A DNA stretch of 64,000 nt from Nymphaea colorata. Its lineage: Eukaryota; Streptophyta; Magnoliopsida; Nymphaeales; Nymphaeaceae. This document shows positions 48,601-58,239 of this stretch, one piece after another (the stretch's first letter is position 1; each line of letters begins with the position of its first letter). The translations under genes and the position numbers were made by a program. The notes under the pieces are model-generated. The model did no database searches, had not been told where the DNA came from, and saw nothing but the letters and a program-made list of their open reading frames with translations. The stretch lies in assembly GCF_008831285.2 (NCBI RefSeq), contig NC_045142.1, positions 439,001 to 503,000 on the forward strand, given 5' to 3'.

Positions 48601-51018
48601 AAGATCCATTGCTTCAGCTATATCTAGTTATCACGTGTTTGGCCATTTAAATGCTGCTGTAAGTTGTACCATCAGACGTAATTGAATTTATTTGCCTCTT
48701 GGGTTTTCCCTACATTAAGCTTTCTGATAAAGTTCTTGGTTCTTCTGATCATCATGTTATAGGCTGTCCTTCCAGGGTTTAGTGAAAAAAGTTTGATAAG
48801 TCTTTACTGGGTGTTTCAGTTGCTTCCAAATATATTATTTGAGTAATATATCCTTCGGTCTTTTGCAGCTGTTGGAGAATGTTACATCTGAGTTTGATTC
48901 AACAATAAGCATGGTTACACATTTGGATGGAGAGTTCTTTGACATGATGCAAACTACAAAAGTTTTCAAGTCCTTTGAGAGCATCCAGGACAATGCTGCA
49001 GATTCTGATTTTAATTTGGGGAAAGTAAGACTTGCTTGGGCAACACTTCATTCCCTTCTTCACTCAAAAAGGACTGCATACCGACAAAATGGTTATATTT
49101 GGCTAATTGAGCTGCTTGTTTCTGATATCATTAGTGAAAGTGAGACAAGCAGTATCTCAAATATAAGAAAGCTGCAGGAGGAACTTGAAATGATTGTGGT
49201 CCAGGATGCTTCATCCCCACATGTGGTTCGCTTAACAACATGGTTCTTGTGTGGTCTACTGAAGTCAAAATATAACTATATTCGGTGGGGCTTTCTTTTT
49301 GTTCTGGAGAAATTTCTTATGCAATGTCAAATTTTGTTAAATAAAAGCAATTTGCAGCATGTAAATGGTGATGGGGTAGTGAACCATGACATCTCCAGTG
49401 AAAGTTTGGAGAAAGCAAATGCGGTAATTGGAGTTATGAATAGTGCTCTTCTCTTGGTGGTTTCTATAAATGAAACGGATCGTATCAATGTGCTGAAGGT
49501 ATTGCCCCTTTCTTTATCATTTTTACTGTTTGTGATTTCCTTGCTGACATATTGGAACTATGCAAAGGCTAGTGGCCTTGTCTCTCGCAAGTTTTATGTT
49601 AGCATTGTTGTAGTAACGTTGATTACTTTGCTGCACATGTAATTAGATCTTGTTTGTGTGATTTCTGTCAGCAGTATGCTAATGGTTTACATCAGTTTGA
49701 AATTTAAAATTTCAACAGTGCCTCAGCTTCTATGGTTTTAATTTCATTTGTTTGGGCGATGTTATCTTGACTAGGCAGAGAGTACAATTTATAGTGATTC
49801 TTTCAGAATGTACTATTAGAGTTATATCTTGTCTAATAACATGTTTTATCTTATATTCTTTTGATAATCATATGAAATTCGCAGCATGTATAATTTTTAT
49901 TGTAAAATTTTAGGTGCATTTTAAGGTCTTCACTTGTCCATTGATTTTCACAAGTTGTAAAATTGCACCTTATTTTTAGCTAGATGATATCTCGTTTGCA
50001 TATGTCTGACCTCTATATTCTCATTTGAGCAGATGTGCGATCTACTATTTTCTCAATTATGTCTGAGATCATCTTTTGATTCAAAAGCTAGTGCTGGTCA
50101 CTCTCCTTTTGGTGACGTCATTGGGGCTAGTAACTTCTTTTTTGGTCCAGCTGGAAATGGGTGTGAAACTGATACAGTGCTTCCTCTACAGCAAAATATG
50201 CTTAATGGAATTGAGCTTATCGGGGACAAGGAAAACAAACATTGCAGCTGTGTGTCTGATAGTGAGTCTGCATCAATGGCAGCTATGCTATTGAGTGGTC
50301 ATGCTAGTGTTCCGATGCAATTAGTAGCACGCATCTCTACTGATTTATTTTATTGGCCGTTGATTCAACTTGCTAGTGCTGCTACAGATGATATTGCTCT
50401 TGGTGTATCTGTTGGCAGCAAAGGAAGGGGAATTTTACCAGGATCTGCATCTGACATACGTGCGGCTCTTCTCTTGCTTTTAATTGGTAAATGTACCAGT
50501 GATCCTGCTGTGTTTCAGGATATTGGAGGGGATGAATTTTTCAGGTAGTTTTAGTTTTTTTCTTTTTAGCATAGAATTTTTGGACTTCGAGTGCCTCTGA
50601 TGAATTGAATTTATGCTGCTTCACAGGCGATTGTTGGATGATACTGATGCAAGGGTGGCATATTATGCTTCAGCATTTCTCTTGAAGGTATTCTTTTTTC
50701 ATCTGAAAGTATTCAGTGATCCGAGTGTTTAGTTTCTTTTATTCAATTTTGCTTAGATACTAAAACGTGTGTTCTTTCAGAGGATGATGACTGAGGAACC
50801 TGAGAAATACCAGAGGGTGCTTCATGATCTTGTCTTTAAAGCACAACAGGTTTGCCACTTCAGTTTCATGCTTAACGCTCTTGTTTGTGGGACTCTACAG
50901 TAAGGATTTGATTATGCCTTTGTTTCAACAGAGCAACAACGAAAAACTACTGGAGAACCCATATCTTCAGATGCGTGGCATACTTCAGCTGCTGAATGAT
51001 GCTGGAGCCCAACTATGA
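27633..51018 (+). CDS. conserved plant protein of unknown function, AT3G12590-like (17 exons)
   Basis: Exons: 27633-27908, 30697-30776, 33346-33396, 36593-37135, 37260-37520, 40227-40292, 41907-42086, 42833-42884, 42959-43246, 45099-45209, 46258-46449, 48380-48658, 48869-49498, 50033-50544, 50627-50687, 50781-50849 and 50932-51018. All junctions are GT-AG and keep frame, giving 1245 aa. It matches, exon by exon, the Arabidopsis AT3G12590 protein (about 1180 aa) as I remember it: KKPPEPLRRAVADCLSSS, FQPAAFAG, RPLFQYRHYSEQQPLRL, DVAVSVLIKLVIDM, FYWPLIQLA, GVSVGSKGRG and RVAYYASAFLLKRMMTEEPE. Residues 10-55 are Ser/Gly/Arg-rich low complexity. The rest looks largely helical, and ARM/HEAT-like folding is possible but unproven. 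No signal peptide or catalytic motif is seen. Introns of up to 3.2 kb stretch the locus to 23.4 kb. The function is unknown. Confidence 0.93.
29206..29558. mobile_element. TIR element in intron 1, copy A of the TGTGACAT family
   Basis: A perfect 14-bp inverted repeat, ATGTCACATGGGTG (29206-29219) and CACCCATGTGACAT (29545-29558), bounds a 353-bp element. The interior is rich in GGTGCTG/GCAGCACC words and has an ATATATATGTATATA core. The long minus-strand ORF across it is a by-product. It resembles a common plant intronic repeat that carries GACACGG and TGTGACATAG words. Confidence 0.6.
29815..30132. mobile_element. TIR element in intron 1, degenerate copy B of the TGTGACAT family
   Basis: It begins near ACGTTACATGGGTGCAGGGGTGTGGCGAGGATATA and ends with GGTGCTGCCC...TGTGTGACATAG. 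The (AT)n core is at 29849-29872. The layout is as in the 29206 element but more eroded. It lies 256 bp downstream of copy A in the same intron. Confidence 0.5.
30241..30434. mobile_element. possible small inverted-repeat element with GATATTGG/ATATCAG words
   Basis: GTATTAGCGCTATATCAG (30248-30265) is partly mirrored by the reverse complement of CTGATATGGAGCGATATG (30415-30432). GTATATTGGCCAATATG and GTATTGGTCAATAC lie between them. The similarity is modest. It lies in intron 1. Confidence 0.3.
32999..33095. repeat. (TA)n(CA)n microsatellite joined to a TGTGACATAGG end, copy C
   Basis: (TA)n at about 32999-33012 runs into (CA)n to about 33045. ACGGCCGTACCCCC...CGTACCTATGTGACATAGG follows and matches the right end of the 29206 family. 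The element appears half-deleted, with the CA array replacing its AT core. It lies in intron 2. Confidence 0.6.
35868..35930. repeat. cluster of GACTAGT words in intron 3
   Basis: GGACTAGTTGG, GAGTAGTCC, TTGACTAGTTGC and TTGACTAGTCC occur within 63 bp and alternate in orientation. They form short imperfect hairpins. A similar GACTAGT-rich sequence is familiar from dispersed plant repeats. Function is unknown. Confidence 0.4.
38965..39130. mobile_element. MITE with about 36-bp terminal inverted repeats, in intron 5
   Basis: The left end starts CAGATGTTGCTGGAGGACTA and continues AAAATTGAAAATC. The reverse complement of the right end starts CAGATGCTGTCGGCTGCCTA and continues AAAATTAAAAATC. About 27 of 36 positions agree. 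The element is 166 bp and non-coding. The CAGATG-GG core resembles a plant TIR superfamily I cannot name with certainty. Confidence 0.6.
39400..39535. repeat. imperfect direct duplication, period about 77 bp, in intron 5
   Basis: CAGGGGCTTCTTTTCTATAT at 39400 and CAGGGGCTTCTTTTGTATAT at 39477 each begin a unit of about 58 bp. Each continues AAAYAGGRGACTA...TTTRGCACT. Fairly well preserved and non-coding. Confidence 0.7.
39655..39682. repeat. (GA)n microsatellite
   Basis: About 13 uninterrupted GA units within intron 5 of the 1245-aa protein gene. Confidence 0.9.
46531..46567. repeat. (TTA)n microsatellite
   Basis: About 12 TTA/ATT units with one interruption, just inside intron 11 (exon 11 ends at 46449). 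Confidence 0.9.
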
Positions 51019-52279
51019 TGAAAAAATATGGTATTATTAAGAAATTGTACTATGGTGCTGAAAACCCAGTCGTGGAGGATTAAACTTTGTGCCTTCCCTG
51101 AGTTCCTTCCTGTTGCTTCTGAAACTAATGTGACAAGGTGATCTATGGATCAGACCTCGTGCAGAGACTTTTGGTTATTTCCTGTTGCTTCAGAAGCTTC
51201 AGGTTACTGGTTGAGCCATCAGTCACACAAGCTTGCACCATCAGTCAAACAAACTTGCACAACATAGCTGCTAGGTGTGTATAACTAAGTTTAAGAAGCA
51301 AACTGAGTTTTCTAGATTTTTCTGACTTGAATTGTAAGTGCTGAAGAAGCAGTATGCTCATGTTGCAGGTGCTCAACTGTACAGGCTCTTTCCAATTACA
51401 CATCTGTTGCACCCAGATTGTATCGTTAACCGCATGGTGTAACTTGAATAATTGCTTCTTATTTATTCTGCCATCAACCAATTCCAGTCCCAGATTGATG
51501 ACATTTTTTTGACGTTCAGGTATGTTTGCTATGCATGGTAATCAGTGATTTTTTTTGCTTTTACATGCTTATGCTTCTATATTTACTAAGGATCTATCCC
51601 TCCTTTTGCATGACAGCTGAGTTTGCTGGAAGTAGAAGATGGCTCTTGTCTGTGCAATGTTGGGAGTCCGAGGTGTATGCAGGATTTTTGTGAGGCATAC
51701 TCGGGCATTCTGTTCCTATGTTGCGGTTTTGCGGAATTTTTATGGAGGGATCTTGATCTGGAACAATTTTCTTGGTCGTAGGAGTTTAGGTTTAATAATC
51801 TAATTGCTGAATTATTTATCATTGTGAAAATGCGGTAAACAGGCGTTCATTATTTGTGCAAAGATGTGGGTTGTATTTGTATGTATTTGTAATGATTCTT
51901 TGATTGATTCAATTGTAAATAATTAGTTATTGCGAACAATTCTGCCATATGAATGCCATTCAAAATTTTGAATCATGCAGTCAAGAGCACCACCAACGGT
52001 TACCACTGGGAAAAAAAAAACCTTAAATGGATGTCATAAAACTGGGGGAAAACCAACAGGTAAGTACAAAAATTATGCTAACTTACTCTCCCGTTTAGCA
52101 TTCGGTAGTTGCTGAAGCAAACATGATCATGGCAGATGGGAAAATAATAAAATAATTTACCGTTCATTAGCTTTGGAATCTTCCCTTGATCCTTAGGCGC
52201 TTACCAAGTGCTTTTGCCTGCTCTAAAGCGAACAACAAGATACCGGCTTCCATGGTACCATTGCATTTGAGAGCTTCTC
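51019..52279. other. convergent intergenic region between the 1245-aa gene and the PPR gene
   Basis: It should hold the 3' UTRs of both converging genes. Short frames occur on both strands, none supported. An A9-10 run lies near 52010-52020. Confidence 0.45.
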
Positions 52280-54139
52280 TCATTCGTCTATGTCACACGG
52301 CGACTTGTTACCAAGCGGTACATAGCCCTCATATTTCAACCTTCTGTTGATATCTTCCAACATCAACATTACCTCACCGTGCTGCAAGTTGGTCTGATCG
52401 CCAGCGAAAAATTGCTTCACAGTGGCATCCACTTCAATCCAGCTCCAGCCCGGCTCCTTCTCAACCTTCAGATCTTTCATCTTCTTCCGAACCTTGGTAA
52501 CATCTTCCCACTTGCTTCCAGCAGCATATATGTTTGACAGTAGCACGTAACGGCCGCCATGGTGCGGGTCCAAGTCAATAAGAGCTCTAGCAACGGTCTC
52601 AGCAACCTTGAAGTTGCCATGGATCCTGCAAGCACCTAAGAGAGCGCTCCAGATGCCTGCAGTGGGCTCAATCGGCATTTTCAGTATGAAATCTTCAGCT
52701 TCATCCAGGCGACCTGCACGCCCCAGAAGATCCACCATGCAACCGAAGTGCTCAATCTCTGGTTCAATCCCATAGACACGACGCATTCGATTGAAGTGTC
52801 TGAAACCATCATCTACCAGTCCTGCATGGCTACACGCACAAAGCACACCCACAAAGGTGACTGCGTTTGGTGCTATCTGTGATTGCTCCATGCTACCGAA
52901 CATACTGAGACATGCCCTTCCTTGGCCATGCAATGCAAGCCCAGTTATTATTGCAGTCCAGGAGTTCACATCTTTCTCCTTCAGCCCGTTAAAAACCCGA
53001 AGCGCAGCATCAACCCTACCACTCTTTGCATACATGTCTATCAGGGATGCCCCCAGCATGCACCGCAGATGAATGCCTCTCTTGTTCAAGAATCCATGGA
53101 TGGATTTACCCTGATCCAAACATCCTAGATCAGCACAAGCAGAGAGTGCACTCACCATCATCACTTCATCTGGTTCAAATCCTTTAAGCAGCAACTCTCG
53201 GAAGAGTGAAATTGCATGACCAGGCTGCTCGTTCTGAACATAGCCTGTCATCATGGATGTCCAAGAGATGATGTTTCTGTTGGGCATCTCATCGAAAAGC
53301 CTTCGTGCAATATCAATAAAACCAGCTCTTGCATAACCTGATATCATGGAGTTCCACGTGATTGTGTTCTTGGAGTGCATTTCATCGAAAGTTCGTCGTG
53401 CTTCAATCATGCCTCCGCATTTGGCGTACATATCGATCAAGGCATTCTGGACGATCTCGTTGAGACCAATCCCATTTGTGCCAATATAGCCATGTATCCT
53501 CCTCCCCATCTCTAATCTCCCCAACTGTGCACATGCTGACAGCGCACTCACCACTGTGACTGCATTCCCCTTCACCCCATTGTCTTCCATGGCTGCAAAA
53601 TTTGACAAAGCCTCCTCAAAGCGACCGCTATGGACATAGCTGCTGATCATAATATTCCAAGAAACGACATCTCGTTGGGGACTTTCGTCGAACAGTTTGC
53701 GTGCCCACTCCAACTCACCGCTTCTAGAAAGAGAATGCATTAGCGCATTCAAAACATACACATTGGATTCAAACCCGAGCCTCACAGCGAAGGCATGGAG
53801 GCACCGGCCGTGTGCGACGATGCCGGAGTTCGCGCAAGCGTCGAGGACGAAGGAGAGAGTATAGGCGTTGGGAGAAGGGTCGGCTCGGCGGAGCATGCAC
53901 TGCAACAGGACCAGGGCCTCTTGGGGGACGTCGGAGCGGGCATAAGCACGTATGATGGTGTTCCAGAGGAAGACATTGGGGCTGCGGACGCTGTCGAAGA
54001 GGACGCGGGAGGTGGAAGGGCGGAGGGGCTCGGACTGGCAGTAGGAGGTGAGGATCTTGGCAAGGGAGAGGTGGTGGTGAGACTGGCCGGTGATGATGAT
54101 GCGGGCGTGGAGCTGCCTGGCGTGGGAGATGGACATCAA
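52280..54139 (-). CDS. pentatricopeptide repeat protein, PLS class, E+ subgroup
   Basis: An intronless 619-aa ORF. PPR proteins bind single-stranded RNA in mitochondria or chloroplasts and direct editing, processing or splicing. Tandem P, L and S motifs run from about residue 25 to 490, for example NVFLWNTIIRAYARSD (55-70), DVVSWNIMISSYVHSG (157-172), NALIDMYAKCG (232-242) and FVGVLCACSHAGLVDDGF (429-446). The E motif runs from about 494 to 564 (IWSALLGACRIHGN, then RYVLLSNIYAAGSKWEDV). E+ follows, from about 565 to 607 (WSWIEVDATVKQFFAGD, then GYVP). There is no DYW deaminase domain, so if it takes part in C-to-U editing it must recruit a DYW partner in trans. The start MMSISHARQLHARI is the family's usual N-terminal context, and targeting is not obvious from it. 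Single-exon structure is typical of the family. Confidence 0.95.
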   Translation of the reverse strand: MMSISHARQLHARIIITGQSHHHLSLAKILTSYCQSEPLRPSTSRVLFDSVRSPNVFLWNTIIRAYARSDVPQEALVLLQCMLRRADPSPNAYTLSFVLDACANSGIVAHGRCLHAFAVRLGFESNVYVLNALMHSLSRSGELEWARKLFDESPQRDVVSWNIMISSYVHSGRFEEALSNFAAMEDNGVKGNAVTVVSALSACAQLGRLEMGRRIHGYIGTNGIGLNEIVQNALIDMYAKCGGMIEARRTFDEMHSKNTITWNSMISGYARAGFIDIARRLFDEMPNRNIISWTSMMTGYVQNEQPGHAISLFRELLLKGFEPDEVMMVSALSACADLGCLDQGKSIHGFLNKRGIHLRCMLGASLIDMYAKSGRVDAALRVFNGLKEKDVNSWTAIITGLALHGQGRACLSMFGSMEQSQIAPNAVTFVGVLCACSHAGLVDDGFRHFNRMRRVYGIEPEIEHFGCMVDLLGRAGRLDEAEDFILKMPIEPTAGIWSALLGACRIHGNFKVAETVARALIDLDPHHGGRYVLLSNIYAAGSKWEDVTKVRKKMKDLKVEKEPGWSWIEVDATVKQFFAGDQTNLQHGEVMLMLEDINRRLKYEGYVPLGNKSPCDIDE

Positions 54140-55050
54140 TGGTGGATAGGTTACAGACCTCCCTCTCCATGGTTTTCAAGAATGGGTGGAGTTGGGCAAT
54201 GGCGGAAACATCGAGCGTGCGAGAAAAAGGGACTAAGATGTGGTATCTCGAGATGGTTAATATTTTGCAGAGGTCTATACTTGGATATCGATTTCATAAA
54301 GAGGCCTCATCTTTCTCAAGTTTATGACAGACGTCAGAAAGGTAATAAACAGTAATTTAACAAAAAATTTTATTTTTTGCAATCCTGATATGCTTTCATG
54401 TTTAAATTTTGTTATCAGAATTGTTATCGGAAAGAGCGAAGAATGTTGTTATTTAACTTCATTCAATCACTTGCCAAAAATCCTTGTGGCCTATACTTGA
54501 CTTCCTCCTTTTTATTGAGAACCTTCTAAAACTATATTTAATTGGTTGTTTATGAAACAAGTGGAGCAGGACCTTTCCTACTTGAGTAACTAGCATAGCT
54601 TGCATTTTTGAAGTTGGTATGTTCCATTTACATCAGTTTCGACACTATTTATCATAGAATGCTGGAAAATTTGTTCCATTTCCCTCGATTTTGATACGTC
54701 TTCACTGACTAAAAGATACCCAAAATCGAGGAGTGACAAATCTAAATTCATTTTTAATGTTCAAATTGGATGACATAACCAGATTTTTTACAATCAGCGA
54801 TTGACAAGAGAGAATTGCGTTCTATCAGGTTAAAGACCTTTCATCAAGTTCGACTGTTCGAGTTTCTCTACGGTATTATTTTGCAAAGGACTTGATGTAT
54901 TTAGAGTTATTGTTTTAATGGATTTTTTTAATAAAAATGAATAAATAAAAATATTAGAAACCAATAAGGAAAATATTTTCAAGTAACATCGACTAGTGGC
55001 GGTAACTCGCGATAGAATAACTCAGGTGGGCTCGGGGGTCACTGGTTAAA
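54140..55050. other. gene-free DNA upstream of the PPR gene
   Basis: The first part should carry the PPR promoter and leader on the minus strand. Around 54545-54640 lies a fragment related to the tandem unit at 9498-9765. The rest is AT-rich with nothing recognised. Confidence 0.4.
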
Positions 55051-55144
55051 GGTTAATGCAGACCTCGCGAACAAAGACACAGGAGCTCGTCTCTGGTGAC
55101 AAAAACTCCCTCTCCGTCTCTCTTTCTCTCTTTGCATTGAAAAT

Positions 55145-55574
55145 TTGAAGAGGAATGAAAAGAAAGAGGATGGTGTTGGCGAAAATTGGTGGAACGACGA
55201 GCTCGTCTCTTCGTCTTCCACCTTATCTTCCTCGCCATTTCTCTCTTCTGCTGCTGCATCAGCCTCTTCATCCCCAACTCCGATACACTCTACTTGCCTC
55301 TATGTTTCCGGTAAGAGCTTTTCCCTTCTTCATTCTCAGTGCAAAAATTCCTCTGAACAAGATCGAACTAAATAAGTTTCGCGTCCTTGTTCAGTGTTAT
55401 TGAAGAGGGTTCTGTGCGTACTCCTTTTCTTAATATTAGTTTTCTTTCCTTCTATTGGGCTTGAATGGTTTGTCGCGTCAGCTTCTGCCAATGTTGCTGA
55501 CATGCGTGAAATGCGAAAGAAAGGAAAGTACAGAAAAGATTCATTGAAGATGGGAGCACACTGATACTTTACAA
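55145..55574 (+). CDS. doubtful small two-exon gene
   Basis: A CT-rich leader-like stretch (55105-55135) precedes a first segment ending TTTCCG|GTAAGAG at 55312-55313. A plausible acceptor, GCGTCAG, ends at about 55481. Joining a frame from ATG 55145 (MKRNEKKEDG...) in phase gives a second part SANVADMREMRKKGKYRKDS, then LKMGAH and a stop. An alternative start at 55155 or 55170 reads a basic, Leu-rich presequence-like peptide (MVLAKIGGTTSSSLRL) but joins to a poorer second part. I recognise no family. The splice signals and leader composition are the only support, so the coordinates and the existence of the gene are uncertain. Confidence 0.25.
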
Positions 55575-56500
55575 TCGGACTCGGTGGAGGTTGAACCATT
55601 TAAGTTATTAGTATGGAGTTATGGGGAGACATGTGAAATTGGTGTTGTACAGCATAGATTGTTTGTATTGTCGATGAACTGTGATAACTAATGCTTGAAA
55701 GTTGTTGAAAAAAGACGCTTGGCTCCAGTCTCGATCATTATGTGATGGTGGTGCAGTCTTTTCTTCTTCTTTTTTTGCGTCATGATAACTTTTGCCCCTT
55801 ATTTGGTTGTTTGAGTCCTGAAGTTTAATCCAATAATTAGTTGGTATAAGGTTTAATAGTGATTTAGTTTGCTACGCTGCATCCTTCACGTACTTTATTC
55901 AAGTTCTTCAATCACATGGTTGCGGATCAGGTCAATCACCAGTTGCACATTTATTATGGAGAAAAGAGTGTCAGAAGATCCAAAGCTACTTTCCTTTAAT
56001 TTCGAAAGTCCGAATAGGAGACCTCTTTGAGCTTGAATGCACTGGTGGCTGCTTCCTGATAATAGATGGATTATGGTAATGTAACTGTGGTGTATACGGA
56101 TGTATTCGAGTCCACGAAGTCCGCATGTTATATACATATGTATGTTCCTGCATTTCTGTTTGATTATTTTTGTTTAGTAAAATTAATCATACAAATGCTA
56201 TATTAGTGTTTTAGAAACTTAAGAATCAACATGAGGATCTTGTTTTTGTACATATGATAAGTCAGGCAATTGATTTTTAAAAATCTTACATGTATGGTAG
56301 AAAAAAGATCTCTGTGTTGATATCTGAACTTAGGGATGCCTTGATCACACACATGCAATATGGTTAGTCTCGGAATGAAAAACAAACAAATATGCCTTTT
56401 AAGGAACTTCTCTGACCAGCATAGCATAGACGTAGCACAACTTGTCACAATGCAAGCCCTTCAAGAGAAGGGCGGTTGACAAAAAATTTGAACAAGACAT
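55575..56500. other. gene-free AT-rich DNA
   Basis: Nothing supported beyond a possible 3' UTR for the doubtful gene just upstream. Short frames on the minus strand near 55895-56137 and 56203-56448 are unremarkable. Confidence 0.4.
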
Positions 56501-56502
56501 TA

Positions 56503-56574
56503 TGTGGCTGCTGGGATTCGAGCCCAGGTCTCCACGGCCACAACGTGGAATTCTTACCACTAAACTACAGCCAC
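56503..56574 (-). tRNA. tRNA-His (anticodon GTG)
   Basis: Read on the minus strand: acceptor GTGGCTG pairs with CAGCCAC and the discriminator is A. The A-box region TAGTTTAGTGG lies in the D arm. The anticodon stem is CCACG/CGTGG with loop TTGTGGC, so the anticodon is GTG. The T arm is CTGGG-CTCGAAT-CCCAG with B box GGCTCGAATCC. It is 72 nt with no intron. A T6 run on the minus strand (plus 56481-56486) about 17 nt downstream serves as a Pol III terminator. The base before position 1 is also G in the genome, so the essential G-1 is pre-encoded by chance or by design. Confidence 0.95.
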
Positions 56575-58166
56575 CAGATATATTTTCGGTTAATTAGACC
56601 GTTATTCTATGGGCATAATTTGCGGCAACCACAACGCGCAGCGAAACCCCAGATTACAACGTGGCGTGAGATTAATGCAGGAACTTGTTTTTGAGATGAC
56701 ACAGGTAATGGTCATATCTGCGTAATTTTCCGTCTTTCTAAACCTAAAATGCCGAAAGGAAGCCGCAATGGTAACGGTGTTGAGAACCGTCTCTGCTCTC
56801 TCTCCCGCTCTTCTGCGATCGCAGATCGTCGCCCCATGAGGATCGCTGCGTTTTTCCCTCTCTTCGTGGATTGAGGTATTGCTTTGGCTCGCTGTCGAAG
56901 ATAGGGCATCTGAAGAGTTTTAGGCAGTCCCTCTCCGCCGACGATCGAGCAAGAACCGTCGAGGCGATCGCCATCTCCGTTTTCCTTTTCTTTCCGCTCT
57001 TTGCTCTTGTCTGCAACTAAGGAACGGGACCTCCATTTTTCTCTGGTACGTCTTCTGTCTCGATTTTTTGTCGTGTTGGAGGATTGGATCTGTTCGACGC
57101 CGAGCCGGGAACTCGAGGCTGTTTAGGAATCGGCTTGGCTATCGAATCGGTTCTATGGCTACGGTTAGTCCATAGGAGTCTCCAGTTTGATTCTAAGCTT
57201 TCGCTTTTGGTATTGGATTCAAACCTTGTGACCTTTTCTTTGTTGTGTGATCGAACCAGCGAATTGGTCCTCGCAAGGCGAATCCCTGACAAGAAGACCT
57301 TGTCCTCGTTATTTTTTTGGGAACGGGAGATGTCACGATAAATTATCTGCTACGGGTTTTTATCGTGAACGTTTCCTTGCTTCGCTAGAAAAAAAGGGTC
57401 TAAAAATTGAGAGGGAAGCAAATTCCAAAAGGCGATATCATGTATATATCGTGATTTGATTGCTAATTTAGTGGTGTATGCAAAATGTGGGCATTCTTCT
57501 GCTCGGCTACTTGTAAGGCCGGCAAGTGAGCCGAACAAGCCAAGAAGACAACGGCTCACAAATGCATAACGGCCTAGTTGAGTCCAAGTTCAATCGCGTG
57601 AACCTAGCGCGACTCATGATTCCATAGTTCGTCTGCAATCCGAAACATGATTACTATTTGAGTTGGGAAATCCTTCGTAAATTTTGAGGACATGGTTCTT
57701 GTAATGTCGAAAAATACAAGAATTGTTTGTTTGGCCCAACCTTTTGCTTAGAATTTTACAAAGTAGTTTATTTTTTGTAAATAGAGTGACCGTCGGAAGA
57801 ACGCTGCAATTTTTTTCACGAAGTCTACATATTCATATAATGTATGCTCGTCTAAACACACGAGTGACGTGATACGGCGATGCACAAGAATTTTCACCAT
57901 ATAAAGTGAAGCGACGAGTAGCTCTACCTGTTTTCTAGCCGTTACTTTTTCTCAGTTGTAGACTTGGAGTGGTTAATCTCTACCGACAGAATGCCATGTG
58001 GTCAACCCTGCAACCGTGTCTTTATCGACTCTTGTCATTTAGTTACGGATATTATCTTCTTTAACATTTCGCATAAGACAGCTCTTGCCTTTAGCTTCTG
58101 CTTAAGCCCAGAGGATACGTTAATGCAAACAACAGGCAGGGAAACAAGTGAGATCAGGCATCTGTC
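56575..58166. other. intergenic between the two tRNA genes, with a GC-richer island
   Basis: 56740-57340 is richer in G and C and in CpG than its neighbours. It contains CTCTCTCCCGCTC-type leader-like sequence and a possible donor CTG|GTACGTC at about 57044. It could be the first exon of a transcript, but no coding continuation was found on either strand. The remainder is AT-rich. Confidence 0.35.
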
Positions 58167-58239
58167 GATCGCATAGCGGAGTGGATATCGCGTTAGACTC
58201 CGGATCTAAAGGTCGTGGGTTCGAATCCCACTGCGATCG
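58167..58239 (+). tRNA. tRNA-Arg (anticodon CCG)
   Basis: Acceptor GATCGCA pairs with TGCGATC and the discriminator is G. The D stem is GCGG/TCGC and the A box is TAGCGGAGTGG. The anticodon stem is TTAGA/TCTAA with loop CTCCGGA, so the anticodon is CCG, reading the codon CGG. The T arm is GTGGG-TTCGAAT-CCCAC with B box GGTTCGAATCC. It is 73 nt and all stems are paired. A T5 terminator lies at 58254-58258, 15 nt downstream. CAA-type start motifs (GCAAACAACAG) lie about 30-45 nt upstream, as in expressed plant tRNA genes. Confidence 0.95.

Noticed and set aside
52141-52279. Possible DYW-domain remnant after the PPR stop codon
   Set aside because: Just past the stop, one frame reads EKLSNAM, faintly like the DYW motif EKLAIAF. 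No HxE or CxxC zinc residues or terminal tripeptide follow, so it is probably chance.
53795-54355. 186-codon plus-strand ORF opposite the 5' end of the PPR gene
   Set aside because: It is the antisense shadow of the GC-rich N-terminal PPR coding sequence. It shows no domain and has Glu/Gly-rich composition typical of antisense frames.
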